A DNA stretch of 64,000 nucleotides from Thermococcus sp. Lineage in GTDB: Archaea > Methanobacteriota_B > Thermococci > Thermococcales > Thermococcaceae. The stretch is taken from positions 1 to 64,000 of the forward strand of contig JALTBN010000091.1 of NCBI GenBank assembly GCA_027075325.1, given 5' to 3'. This document shows, piece by piece, positions 17,638 to 26,403 of the stretch; within the stretch, counting starts at the first letter, position 1; every line of letters starts with the position of its first letter. A model generated the notes under the pieces. The model ran no database searches. It saw only the letters and a program-made list of their open reading frames with translations, and was not told where the DNA came from. The position numbers and the translations under genes were made by a program.

Positions 17638-18834
17638 ATGTCCAGTTTTGATGAGGTAAAGAGTCCGAACTCAGATTATGATGACTACATCACATTCCTG
17701 AAAAGGCGCATAAGGCAGCTGGAACTCCAGATAAGAACACTGGAGGCGGACAAGGAGCGGCTGGAGAGGGAGCTTTCGCACATGAGGACGGAGATGTCCA
17801 GGCTCAGGCAGCCCCCGGCCTTCGCGGGAACTGTCATAGAACTCCTGGAAGATGACAGGGCCATAGTCCAGAACTACAACGGGCCGCGCTTCGTCGTCAG
17901 GATAGCTCCATGGATAGAGAGGGAAAAGCTCAAACCAGGCTCAAGGGTTGCCCTTGACCAGAGGACGATGGCGGTTGTGGAGCTCCTGCCGAGCGACAAA
18001 GACCCCAGTGTGCTCGGCTTTGAGGTTATTGAGAGGCCACAGGTAACTTACAGCGACATAGGCGGCCTTGAGAAGCAGATTCAGGAACTCAGGGAAGCCG
18101 TTGAACTCCCGCTCAAGCACCCGGAGCTCTTTGAGAAGGTCGGGATAGAGCCGCCGAAGGGGGTTCTCCTCTACGGTCCGCCCGGCTGTGGAAAGACCCT
18201 GATGGCAAAGGCAGTGGCAAACCACGTCAACGCCACCTTCATCCGCGTCGTGGGAAGCGAGCTGGTGAGAAAGTTCATAGGGGAGGGAGCAAGGCTTGTC
18301 CACGAACTCTTTGAGCTGGCGAGGGAGAAGGCCCCGACGATAGTTTTCATAGACGAGATAGACGCGGTTGGCGCCAAGAGGATGGACGAGACGACCGGCG
18401 GCGAGAGGGAAGTAAACAGGACACTGATGCAGCTCCTGGCCGAGATGGACGGCTTTGACCCCAGCGGCAACGTCAAGATAATCGCAGCCACCAACAGGCC
18501 CGATATACTCGACCCGGCTCTTTTGAGGCCGGGAAGGTTCGACAGGCTCATAGAAGTACCTCTTCCGGACTTCACAGGCAGGCTTGAGATACTCAAGGTT
18601 CACACCAGGAAGATGAACCTGAAAGGAGTGGACCTCCGCGTCGTTGCGGAGATGACCGATGGAGCGAGCGGAGCGGATTTGAAGGCCATTGCAACAGAAG
18701 CTGGAATGTTCGCCATCAGGAGCAGAAGAGAGTACGTCACACAGGAGGACTTCCTTAAGGCGATAGAGAAGGTCTTCGGCTCGGAGCAGAGGCTTACCCA
18801 GCAGATAGCGATGCACGAGGTCATGTACGGCTGA
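17638..18834 (+). CDS. pan: Proteasome-activating nucleotidase (PAN)
   Basis: The AAA ATPase unfolds substrates and opens the 20S proteasome gate. The 398 residues comprise an N-terminal coiled coil (about 20-65), an OB domain (about 70-135) and an AAA domain with Walker A GPPGCGKT, Walker B VFIDEIDA, sensor [17 protein letters not shown]. The last residues MYG match the gate-opening hydrophobic-Tyr-X motif. A ttaaaaagg TATA box and an ATCAT-N6-ATGAT inverted repeat near the transcript start precede the ggtgag ribosome site. Confidence 0.96.
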   Translation: MSSFDEVKSPNSDYDDYITFLKRRIRQLELQIRTLEADKERLERELSHMRTEMSRLRQPPAFAGTVIELLEDDRAIVQNYNGPRFVVRIAPWIEREKLKPGSRVALDQRTMAVVELLPSDKDPSVLGFEVIERPQVTYSDIGGLEKQIQELREAVELPLKHPELFEKVGIEPPKGVLLYGPPGCGKTLMAKAVANHVNATFIRVVGSELVRKFIGEGARLVHELFELAREKAPTIVFIDEIDAVGAKRMDETTGGEREVNRTLMQLLAEMDGFDPSGNVKIIAATNRPDILDPALLRPGRFDRLIEVPLPDFTGRLEILKVHTRKMNLKGVDLRVVAEMTDGASGADLKAIATEAGMFAIRSRREYVTQEDFLKAIEKVFGSEQRLTQQIAMHEVMYG

Positions 18835-18872
18835 CGGCAAGCCTTTTATACCTCTTTTGAGTTTTAACTTTG

Positions 18873-19433
18873 ATGGCTATGGGGTGGAGAAGGTTTCTAA
18901 CCCTGAGCATTGTAGTCCTCCTCGCCATCGCGGCTCTTATAGTTTACTTCACCGTCCCTTCCCAGGAGGAGCCCCGTTTCATGCTCCAATGGAACAGCAC
19001 CCTGGAGAGGGGTCACGCGGTGGTGGGGCGTGGGGGAGAGGTCATAGCAAACTTCAGCGGGCGGTTTGCGGTTACCGTTTACAGGGAATTCGGCAGGATC
19101 CACGTTCACATAGGCACCCTGGAGAAGAGTCACATAACAGACGTCAAGGTCTACGTGAGGAGGGATTTCCTAAACGGCCTTTATGTGGAGCTTGAACCCC
19201 CGTGCTGCGGGGCCAGTGAGGTGATAACCCAGAGGAAGGTCAACTACGGAGTCCTCTACGTCATCCACCTGCAGGATCTTCGGGAGGCCGGGAAAGGCGA
19301 TCTGGAGCTCACCTTCGTGGACAGGGCCCCCGAGAACGAACTCACGATAAGGGTCGAGGTTGAGGCAAAGGAGCACTACAGGCCCTACCGCGGGGAGGCC
19401 GTTTTCGTGATCGCTGACCCGTACGCGAGTTAG
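18873..19433 (+). CDS. Secreted or membrane-anchored hypothetical protein, paralog A
   Basis: The 186-residue product begins with a signal or anchor helix (LTLSIVVLLAIAALIVYFTV) followed by a beta-rich domain. The core ANFSGRFAVTVYREFGRI matches ANFSGKFWVTLARDSGRI in the next gene. A Cys-Cys pair (EPPCCGAS) is unique to this copy. ATG 18873 lies about 25 bases after a tttatacc TATA box, so the mRNA may be leaderless; the TTG before it is not needed. Family unknown. Confidence 0.6.
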   Translation: MAMGWRRFLTLSIVVLLAIAALIVYFTVPSQEEPRFMLQWNSTLERGHAVVGRGGEVIANFSGRFAVTVYREFGRIHVHIGTLEKSHITDVKVYVRRDFLNGLYVELEPPCCGASEVITQRKVNYGVLYVIHLQDLREAGKGDLELTFVDRAPENELTIRVEVEAKEHYRPYRGEAVFVIADPYAS

Positions 19434-19509
19434 ATCGCCCACCAGCCCACGCAACGGAGACACCGCAAGGTTTTTATACTACCGTGAGTTTTAACTTTTG
19501 GTGATACCA

Positions 19510-20039
19510 TTGAAGAAAAAGTGGCCCGTTCTCCTGGCCGTTGTGGTTCTGATGGCCGTGGCCCTACCGCTCGCCCACACGATTACTCCAGAGAATGTCA
19601 ACGCGCAGGTTGTGGTGTCCGACGGAAACGTTACACCGACGTACCCCACAGAGGTCGGCCCGGGGAAATGGGCGCTCGCCAACTTCAGCGGGAAGTTCTG
19701 GGTGACCCTGGCCAGAGATTCCGGTAGGATAATCCTCCAGATCAGGCCCCTTGAAGGCTACGGGCTTGAGGAGGTCAGGGTCGTTGTCCCGGTGCAGTAC
19801 GGGGCCAGCCTGAAGATCAAGCCTCCCCTGGTGGAGAGGACCGTTATCCACCCCGAGGGGATTCGTACGTGGTCGAGTCAAAGGACTTTGGGGATCTAGG
19901 CAAAGGCCAGATAGTGCTGGCTTTCTTTGAGGGCACGCCGAGGACATCGGCCCTGATGGAAGTCCACGTCAGGGTAAAGAGGGGCCTGAGGAGCTACACC
20001 GGCGACTGGGCTTTCTTCATAAGAAACCCCTCCGGCTGA
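19510..20039 (+). pseudogene. Secreted hypothetical protein, paralog B, frameshifted
   Basis: The TTG at 19510 (MKKKWPVLL, signal peptide) is favoured by ggtgat just upstream. The frame is open to 19899, but similarity to paralog A and sensible coding switch to another frame at the GGGG run 19857-19860: one extra G there gives PEGDSYVVESKDFGDLG and carries on to TGA 20037-20039, ending TGDWAFFIRNPSG like YRGEAVFVIADPYAS of paralog A. It is a recent pseudogene, a sequencing error, or a slippage site. The protein family is unknown. Confidence 0.65.
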
Positions 20040-20085
20040 CGACTACATTTATAAATCTCCCCTCCGATGGGGGCAGGGAGAGGAG

Positions 20086-21018
20086 ATGGTCAGCAAACTG
20101 CTCGCGCTCGAGGCCTACCCTAACCTCCGGGACCTCGACTTCAGGATTCTGAGGGGAGTAGAGCTCAACATGCGCCACCACCGCTGGGTGCCCCTGGAAG
20201 ACATCGCCAGATTCACGAGAACGGACATTGAAACTGCCTCATTCCGCCTTGGAAAGCTCGACAACTGGGGCCTCGTTGTCAGGAGGAGCGACATAGGCTA
20301 CATAGGCTACCAGCTCACGATACACGGCTACGACGCGCTTGCGATACGGGCCCTTGCAAAGAAGGGGGCAATAGAGGGGATAAGCCCCGTCCATATTGGT
20401 GTCGGGAAGGACGCCGATGTCTACGTTGGAATAGCCCCCAGTGGAGAGAAAGTCGCCGTCAAGTTCAACAGGATTGGGGAAAGAACCTCCTCAAGGAAAG
20501 CTGCGTACCACTCGGACGTTTTTGCCAACAAGAGGCACACGAGCTGGCTTTACATCTCACGTTTGATAGCGAAGAAAGAGTACGACGCCCTCGTTCTGCT
20601 CAGCCCCATCGCCAGAGTACCCCGGCCGATAGCTTGGAACAGACACGTCCTCGTTATGGAGTTCATTGAGGGGGTAGAACTGGCTGAGATGAGGGACTCA
20701 GACCTGACCAAGGAGGAAGCTGAGGAAATACTCGCCCGTGTTCTGGAGGAGTACATTAAAATTGTGCGCTTTGGAATAGTCCACTCCGACCTCAGCGAGT
20801 TCAACGTCGTTGTAACCAACGGCGACGTCCTCATCATAGATTGGGCTCAGCACGTAACAACCGCAGACCCGAACAGCCTTGAGCTCCTGAGAAGGGATTT
20901 GACCGTAATAATCAACGCCTTCAGGAGAAGGTGGCGGGTTGAGAGAAAATTTGAAGATGTATGGAAGGATTTTGAATCTGCCTGGAAGGAGAGCAGAGGT
21001 GAGGAAGATGGTGATTAA
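20086..21018 (+). CDS. rio2: RIO2 family serine kinase/ATPase
   Basis: The 310-residue protein has an N-terminal winged helix (about 1-90) and a RIO kinase domain. The nucleotide loop is GVGKDADVYVG, the catalytic lysine is in VAVKFNRIG, the catalytic loop is HSDLSEFN and the metal Asp is in IIDWAQ. RIO2 works in late maturation of the small ribosomal subunit. A TATA-like tttataaatc precedes it, and it overlaps the following gene by 11 bases. Confidence 0.94.
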   Translation: MVSKLLALEAYPNLRDLDFRILRGVELNMRHHRWVPLEDIARFTRTDIETASFRLGKLDNWGLVVRRSDIGYIGYQLTIHGYDALAIRALAKKGAIEGISPVHIGVGKDADVYVGIAPSGEKVAVKFNRIGERTSSRKAAYHSDVFANKRHTSWLYISRLIAKKEYDALVLLSPIARVPRPIAWNRHVLVMEFIEGVELAEMRDSDLTKEEAEEILARVLEEYIKIVRFGIVHSDLSEFNVVVTNGDVLIIDWAQHVTTADPNSLELLRRDLTVIINAFRRRWRVERKFEDVWKDFESAWKESRGEEDGD

Positions 21019-21499
21019 GTACGAGCCCCTAAACAGGCGGGAGAAAATAGCACGGCTCTTCCGCGAGGCAATAGAGGCAGAGAACAAAAGAGATTTAGAT
21101 TCCGCCAAGAAAAAGCTGGACAAGATCATGGAGCTTGCAAGGGAGAGGGAACCGGAACTCTACTTCGAGGCGTGCTTCAGACTTGGGGAGATATTCCTCC
21201 AGGAGGACAACTACAGGGGTGCCGTTAAGTGCGCCCTGCGGGCCATATACTATGCTCCAACTGTTGATCTCTTTCGCCTCGGCTTCAAAAGGCTCGGAAA
21301 CATGCTGTTTCTGATAAAAGAGGCCGGAAGAAAGGAGGAGCTCGCCAAGAACATGGAAACAATAAGAACCCTTCTCAGGGAGGACGAGAACCTCAGGTCA
21401 TTCCTGGAGGCCCTGGTGAAGACTGCAAAGGGGGAGGATGTGGAAGTTGAGTTTCCGGTAGAGGAAATGAACGAGGCCCTTCAGCTCTTTAAGGGATAA
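21008..21499 (+). CDS. TPR-like helical protein
   Basis: From ATG 21008, after ggtgaggaag, the product has 163 residues. It is wholly helical, with repeats such as AIEAENKRDLDSAKKKLDKI and YRGAVKCALRAIYYAPTVD that resemble tetratricopeptide units, so it likely binds proteins. The start overlaps the end of rio2, suggesting a shared role with RIO2 or simply coupled expression. It converges with the radical SAM gene, overlapping it by 11 bases. Confidence 0.6.
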   Translation: MVIKYEPLNRREKIARLFREAIEAENKRDLDSAKKKLDKIMELAREREPELYFEACFRLGEIFLQEDNYRGAVKCALRAIYYAPTVDLFRLGFKRLGNMLFLIKEAGRKEELAKNMETIRTLLREDENLRSFLEALVKTAKGEDVEVEFPVEEMNEALQLFKG

Positions 21500-22427
21500 T
21501 CCCGAGGGATTTCAGCACTTCATCCCCCTTTGGCGGAAATGGATAGTTGTACGGCTCTTTTCCAGGCCTCTCGTTGTAGTAAGGCCTGTTACAGCCGGGA
21601 CAACCGTGAGTCATGAAAACAGCCGGGGGTATCCTCAATAGTTCTTCCCCGGAAAGGGCAAACCCCGCAATGGAGTTTCCCTCAAAGATTATCGTATCTT
21701 CCATTCCAATGTCCACGAGATACCTGGCCAGCTGAATTTTTCTATAGCGCTCAACGCTCGGCGGTTTGAGGTTCTCAAGTCTGGTCCCCTTAATCGGGGT
21801 GAAGGCGAAGAGCGAGACGTCAGCACCCAGCTCTCTCGCTCTGATGAAGGCATCAACCAGCTCTTTATCGGTCTCACCGAGGCCGACGATGATGTGAATA
21901 ACCGCCTTTCCATGCCCGAAGACATCAACAACCCTTTCAGCAAAATCCCAGACCTCATCCCATGATGTGTCGGGTTTAATGTCACTAAAAATCCTCTCAC
22001 TGGCAGCGTCAAGACCAACTCCAATGTGATCAACTCCAAGGGACCTGAAGCCCTCAAGGACATCCGAATCAACGGGGGTTATTGAGACTGAGACAGGTAA
22101 ATTAATGAGAGAGAAAGCCTCAAGAAGTCCAAAAACATCATCCAGCATTCCGGGATACTCAATCGTCTGGAGGCAGATTCTAACAAAGTTGCCGGCTGGG
22201 AGTGCCCTTAAAACCTTCTCAATCTGAAAGGCCGGCCAGACGACACGGGAGAGCTTCTCTAGGTCGGCCCTGCTGGAGCGAGCCTGAGCGCAGAAGGCGC
22301 AGTCGTTGGAGCACCTTCCCGGCCAGTATGTCATGAGATACGCTGTGGTTGGCTTTGCGAGGAGTTTTGCCCTGATCAGTCCCATGGCTATAGCGGTCCC
22401 ATAGGAAACCCTTACCAGTTCAGGCAT
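21489..22427 (-). CDS. Radical SAM enzyme, BioB-like; probable lipoyl synthase component LipS2
   Basis: The 312-residue protein has the radical-SAM cluster motif CSNDCAFCAQ and a second cysteine motif THGCPGCNRPYYNERPG near the end. It resembles biotin synthase but is shorter. In T. kodakarensis two such proteins form the bipartite lipoyl synthase LipS1/LipS2, and as I recall the lipS2 gene lies two genes from the asparaginase gene, as here. This assignment is inference. ATG 22427 is chosen for gggtgaag upstream; it overlaps the MFS stop by eight bases. Confidence 0.6.
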   Translation of the reverse strand: MPELVRVSYGTAIAMGLIRAKLLAKPTTAYLMTYWPGRCSNDCAFCAQARSSRADLEKLSRVVWPAFQIEKVLRALPAGNFVRICLQTIEYPGMLDDVFGLLEAFSLINLPVSVSITPVDSDVLEGFRSLGVDHIGVGLDAASERIFSDIKPDTSWDEVWDFAERVVDVFGHGKAVIHIIVGLGETDKELVDAFIRARELGADVSLFAFTPIKGTRLENLKPPSVERYRKIQLARYLVDIGMEDTIIFEGNSIAGFALSGEELLRIPPAVFMTHGCPGCNRPYYNERPGKEPYNYPFPPKGDEVLKSLGIIP

Positions 22428-23592
22428 TTTCTTCACCCATAAACTTCGGGATGAGGACGCTTATAAGTGCCACTCCCCCAAGAATCGGGAGAATGGAAAA
22501 CACCGCCCGGTACCCGTTGAGATCGGCAACGTAGCCCAGCGCTATCTGGCCTCCGAGTGTCCCAAGGTCGAAGAACATGGTGTATATGCTCGAACCCATC
22601 GCCCTTATTTTTCCCGGTAAGGGGGCGAGTGCCATCATCTGCATCGCGGGGACTGCAAGGCCAAAGCCAGCCCCTATAAGTACGGCACTGATATAAGATC
22701 CGGGCGGGAGGATTCTGAAGTCGAGGAGGATGTATCCCGCTATAACCACAAGTATCCCGCCAAAGGAAACTGGAATCGGGCCCGTTCTGTCGGCTGTCCT
22801 TCCACCCACAACCCTCGTGGCGAAACTCGACGCTCCAACCACCATCATGTAGAGGCCGAACGTTCTCTGAGGGAAGCCACGGGACTTGTAGAGGGCCGGG
22901 AGATACGTGGTTACCCCCGAGTAGGAAGCCGCGAAGAAGAGGAGGGCAAGGGAAGCGAAGAGGAAAGAGACCTCCAGCAGCGCCCGGTACCCTCCCCCGA
23001 CCTCAAAGGTCTCTTCGCCGGTTATCCTTCCAACTTCCCGCCAGACCGGGAGAACAAAAAGCGCCCCAACGAGTGAGAACAGCGCAACGAAGGAAAAAGC
23101 GCCGATGAAGCCGAGATAGTCCGATAAGTACCCACCAAGGGCAGGCCCCACGATGTTTCCCAGAGAGAACATCATGCCCCTCCAGCCAAGGGTCTCACCC
23201 ACCCTCCCCGGAGGAGCCAAATCAACGGCCGTTGAGAGACTTGAGGGAAAGAATATCCCCATTGAAAAGCCGTGGAGTGCCCTGGTGAACGCAAAAAGCG
23301 GAAGGCTGGATGTGTACGCCGAGAAGACATAGAGGAAACCACTGATGAGTGAAATAACGTTTCCGACGGCCATCAGCTCAAGGCGGTAGCCCCTGTCCCC
23401 TATAAAACCGCCCAGGGGCTTGGAGATAAGAGAGATGAAGGAAGTAACCCCTGCAACGAGGCCCACGATGAAAGGACTGGCGCCAAGGGTTATGGCAAAG
23501 GGGGAGATTATGGGATTGATTAGGCTAATCCCAAGGAAGAAGAAGAACGTGGAAAGGTTGAGGAGCCAGATGTTTCTCAGCGTTTTTTCCAC
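22420..23592 (-). CDS. Major facilitator superfamily transporter
   Basis: A 390-residue protein with twelve predicted helices. The MFS loop motif appears as GGFIGDRGYRLELMAVG after helix 2 and as GGRTADRTGPIPVSFGG after helix 8. The pattern is of drug or metabolite exporters, with no clue to substrate. GTG 23592 overlaps the TAG stop of the asparaginase gene by one base and the stop overlaps the radical SAM gene, so the three form one operon. Confidence 0.88.
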   Translation of the reverse strand: MEKTLRNIWLLNLSTFFFFLGISLINPIISPFAITLGASPFIVGLVAGVTSFISLISKPLGGFIGDRGYRLELMAVGNVISLISGFLYVFSAYTSSLPLFAFTRALHGFSMGIFFPSSLSTAVDLAPPGRVGETLGWRGMMFSLGNIVGPALGGYLSDYLGFIGAFSFVALFSLVGALFVLPVWREVGRITGEETFEVGGGYRALLEVSFLFASLALLFFAASYSGVTTYLPALYKSRGFPQRTFGLYMMVVGASSFATRVVGGRTADRTGPIPVSFGGILVVIAGYILLDFRILPPGSYISAVLIGAGFGLAVPAMQMMALAPLPGKIRAMGSSIYTMFFDLGTLGGQIALGYVADLNGYRAVFSILPILGGVALISVLIPKFMGEENA

Positions 23593-24512
23593 TAAACCCC
23601 GACCTCCGGCTCATCCATGCCGTCCTTCATGAAGGCGTGGCTCATATGCCTGGTGTTCTTCGCAAAGCCAACGTTGCCCCTAGCATCGACCATTATGATG
23701 CCCATCGTGTCCTTCCCGAAGTATTTGGTCGCGAGGCTTATAGCGGCTTCACTCGCGCTCTGGGCGTCCATTCCCAGTCTAACGAAGTCGGTGGCACTCT
23801 TCGCCAAAGCGAGCTTTATCGCGACCTCACCGAGACCGGTGCAGGAAGCTCCTGCAACTTCGTTGGCGTAGGTTCCACCGCCGATTATCGGAGTGTCGCC
23901 GACCCTGCCAAACATCTTGAGGAAGACGCCGCCGGTTGAAGTGCCTGCAACCACTTCCTCACCGTCAAAAGCCACCGCTCCTACCGTGCTCCTAAGAACT
24001 TCCGGGTACTCCTTTATAAGCTCGTTAAGCTTCTTCCAGTGGCTGGTTTCACCCTTCTCGACCAGCTTCTTCCTGAGTTCTCCCCACTGCTTCAGCCTCT
24101 CGTCGGTTACGGGGTTGTAATCCTCGAAGCCGAGTAGACGGGCGAACTTCACGGCCCCTTCACCGCTCAGGAGAACGTGGTCCGTCTTCTCCATGACCTT
24201 CCTCGCGACGCTTATGGGGTTCTTAACACCCCAGATTCCCGCGACGGCACCGGCATCGAGGGTCTTTCCGCGCATTATCGCCGCGTCCATCTCGACCTTG
24301 CCATCGAGCGTTAGAACACTCCCGGTTCCGGCGTTGAAGAGTGGGTTGTCTTCCAGGGATTTGACTGCTTCCTCCACCGCGTTGAGGGCAGAACCACGCT
24401 TCAGCTCACGCCAGCCTGCTAAAACTGCCTCCCTGACACCCTCCAAAACCTTCGGGATGTGCTCCTCGTTTCTTATCGTCCCGGCCCCGCCGTGGACTAT
24501 GATAGCGACCAT
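23592..24512 (-). CDS. Plant-type L-asparaginase / isoaspartyl peptidase
   Basis: A 306-residue Ntn-hydrolase that cleaves itself before a threonine to make two chains. The processing site is RSTVGAVAF, with the new N-terminal Thr as nucleophile; substrate-site motifs are HGGAG at the start, FNAGTGSVLTLDG, and later RVGDTPIIGGGTYAN and GASCTGLGE. It closely resembles the thermostable T. kodakarensis enzyme. ATG 24512 is chosen for gcggtggttaag upstream; GTG 24521 is the alternative. Confidence 0.92.
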   Translation of the reverse strand: MVAIIVHGGAGTIRNEEHIPKVLEGVREAVLAGWRELKRGSALNAVEEAVKSLEDNPLFNAGTGSVLTLDGKVEMDAAIMRGKTLDAGAVAGIWGVKNPISVARKVMEKTDHVLLSGEGAVKFARLLGFEDYNPVTDERLKQWGELRKKLVEKGETSHWKKLNELIKEYPEVLRSTVGAVAFDGEEVVAGTSTGGVFLKMFGRVGDTPIIGGGTYANEVAGASCTGLGEVAIKLALAKSATDFVRLGMDAQSASEAAISLATKYFGKDTMGIIMVDARGNVGFAKNTRHMSHAFMKDGMDEPEVGV

Positions 24513-24567
24513 CTTAACCACCGCTGAAAAGAGAGCTCGAAAGGTTAAAAGGGTTATGGAAACGGAA

Positions 24568-25434
24568 CTAAAGGGAAACCAGGAGAACTCCGATAACCGC
24601 CAGGAGAAGCCCCTCCATTATCCTCGAATTCGGAGGCTCCTTTAGGAGAAGGATGGCGAGGGCGGCCGTTATAATCGGGTTTATCGCAGATACCGGTGCC
24701 GAAACCTGAGAGCCCACAAGCTTTGTGGAATAGACGAAGAGGTACTGGCCAAGGAACAGACCGAAGAAAGCTGCCCCCGCTAAGACGGTCATCTCTCTCA
24801 CCGTGGTGTTCCGGATTTCACTGAACTTCGAAGGGAGAAAAACGCTTGCCCCTATGGCCGCGGAGAGCATTCTAATTCCTGCCAGGGTGAAGGAGTCAAA
24901 GTATCCAGTCAGCCAGTCCATCACGATTATTGCGATACTCCAGGAGAGGGGAGCGAGAAGGGCAAATGGAAACCCCCGTGGATCAACATCTTCCTTAACT
25001 TCTGCCCTCCTCACAATCACTATGGCGAGAACTATCAAAAGGGCTCCGAGAACTTTGTGTGGATAAACCCTACGGCTGAGGAAGAGAACCGCCCACAGCA
25101 TTGTCCACAGCGGATAAGTTGAGGTTATTGGCACGGTTCTTGAAACTCCCATCCAGTTGAGGGCGTTGAAGTAGAAGTAGTCCCCTATGACGAAACCGAA
25201 CTGGGCGGAGACAAAAGCCGCCAGGAGGTATTCCGGCTTGGAGGAAAGGATTTCGCTTAGCCTTCCAGTGGAAAGTAAAACCGCCAGATACATAATGGAA
25301 ACAAGGTATAGTCTGATTATGTTCACGGCAACCGGGCTCTTTGAGCGCATTCCAACCTTTATAAGGATGGTTGAGATGGCCCATCCAAACGCAGAGCCCA
25401 GCGCAGTAAGCGAGCCCAAGAGCAGGGGATTCAT
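24568..25434 (-). CDS. EamA/DMT family transporter
   Basis: The 288-residue membrane protein has ten hydrophobic segments arranged as two five-helix repeats, each ending near an EamA-like pattern (TSTYPLWTMLWAVLFLSRRVYPHKVLGALLIV is one, with the second near APVSAINPIITAALAILLLKE). Members export amino acids or metabolites. No substrate can be assigned. The upstream ribosome site is weak. Lies 55 bases downstream of the asparaginase start region, same strand, so may precede it in transcription. Confidence 0.85.
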   Translation of the reverse strand: MNPLLLGSLTALGSAFGWAISTILIKVGMRSKSPVAVNIIRLYLVSIMYLAVLLSTGRLSEILSSKPEYLLAAFVSAQFGFVIGDYFYFNALNWMGVSRTVPITSTYPLWTMLWAVLFLSRRVYPHKVLGALLIVLAIVIVRRAEVKEDVDPRGFPFALLAPLSWSIAIIVMDWLTGYFDSFTLAGIRMLSAAIGASVFLPSKFSEIRNTTVREMTVLAGAAFFGLFLGQYLFVYSTKLVGSQVSAPVSAINPIITAALAILLLKEPPNSRIMEGLLLAVIGVLLVSL

Positions 25435-25521
25435 GGTTGGGTGTGAAAATGGTGAGTTTAAAAGTTTAACGTTTCGATGAATCTCAAAAAAGGGTTCTTA
25501 AAGGGAATAATGGATTCAAAG

Positions 25522-25585
25522 TGAAAGATGATGAGCTCGGCGACCCTGACGAAAGGATGATGAGGATCTTGAGTGCTGAATCAAA
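25522..25585 (+). ncRNA. C/D box small RNA (2'-O-methylation guide)
   Basis: All four boxes are present with canonical spacing: C ATGATGA 25528-25534, guide gctcggcgacc, D' CTGA 25546-25549, seven-base spacer, C' ATGATGA 25557-25563, guide ggatcttgagtg, D CTGA 25576-25579. By the N+5 rule the D' guide would direct methylation of G in GGUCG and the D guide of C in CACUC of the target. Such RNAs bind L7Ae, Nop5 and fibrillarin. The targets were not identified. The flanking bases 25435-25710 otherwise hold no convincing gene. Confidence 0.8.
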
Positions 25586-25710
25586 AATGGAAAAAAGAAT
25601 CTAACTGTGGAACACGGTATGGGGCGGATAAACGAGTATCAATAAAGACCTTCAAAAGAAAAATGCAATTGGATAGTCTAACAGAAACAGTTGGAGTAAA
25701 AACAAAGAGA

Positions 25711-26403
25711 TCAATCCTTTAGAAAGGCCTCAACCAGGTTTCTGGTCTCGTTTAAAGCCTCAAGGGGGATTCCCTTCGGGAGGCCGCCTATTTCTCCTTT
25801 AACGTCCTTCAAAACGCCTTCTCCCGCGCCGAGAAACATGCCTTCGCTGATTATTCCCCTGAAGTTTGCCGGCGGGAGCAAAGCCACTGCAACCCGGTTT
25901 CCTTCCTTGACCGTCAGATCGTTTGTGACAACGGTTATCGCCCTGTCGCCGATGTTAACGTTGGTCACAAGTAAGCGGTCGGCGTTCGGGTGCTTGGCGA
26001 CGCTCATGACTTCCCCAACTTTTATGTCGACCGCTATGACCGGATCGTTTATTTTACCGAGGGCAAGTCTTTTGTCGAGGTTCAGAATCGTGTTGAGGAA
26101 GAACTTCACCTTCGCAACCGCTTCCTCCACCTTCTCACGCTCGTTTTTATCGGCCAGGCTAAGGAACCTGTGGTGCCAGTCCTCCCCGCCAAGGGCCTCC
26201 ACTATCCCCGTGGCCTTCTCCTTCAAAGCCTTCACCTGGGGGGTCTCAACGAGTTCGCGCGGGTCAACATAAGAATAGCGCATGGCCTGTATCTCCGGAA
26301 TCATCTCCTTAGCGAGCTGAATAGCCTTCTTTTTGTCCCATTTGCCCTTGAACTTAGCGTGCTCGACAGTTTTCAGGAATAGTTCAACGCTTTTCTCCGC
26401 CAC
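25711..26403 (-). CDS. tRNA-binding domain protein
   Basis: From GTG 26403 the product has 230 residues. The N-terminal half is helical; the C-terminal half (about 120-230) is an EMAP/Trbp111-type OB fold with [20 protein letters not shown] and [15 protein letters not shown], as in the C-terminus of methionyl-tRNA synthetase beta. It probably binds tRNA structure and may help a synthetase. The start overlaps the preceding gene's stop by 20 bases, so the longer upstream frame is unlikely. Confidence 0.75.
   Translation of the reverse strand: MAEKSVELFLKTVEHAKFKGKWDKKKAIQLAKEMIPEIQAMRYSYVDPRELVETPQVKALKEKATGIVEALGGEDWHHRFLSLADKNEREKVEEAVAKVKFFLNTILNLDKRLALGKINDPVIAVDIKVGEVMSVAKHPNADRLLVTNVNIGDRAITVVTNDLTVKEGNRVAVALLPPANFRGIISEGMFLGAGEGVLKDVKGEIGGLPKGIPLEALNETRNLVEAFLKD

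Noticed and set aside
17941..18840. 299-residue minus-strand ORF opposite PAN
   Set aside because: Antisense to a clear AAA ATPase; composition is that of a shadow frame.
25521..25604. GTG-started 27-codon ORF between the DMT transporter and tRNA-binding genes
   Set aside because: The same bases form a complete C/D box RNA with all four boxes; the frame has no ribosome site and no family resemblance.
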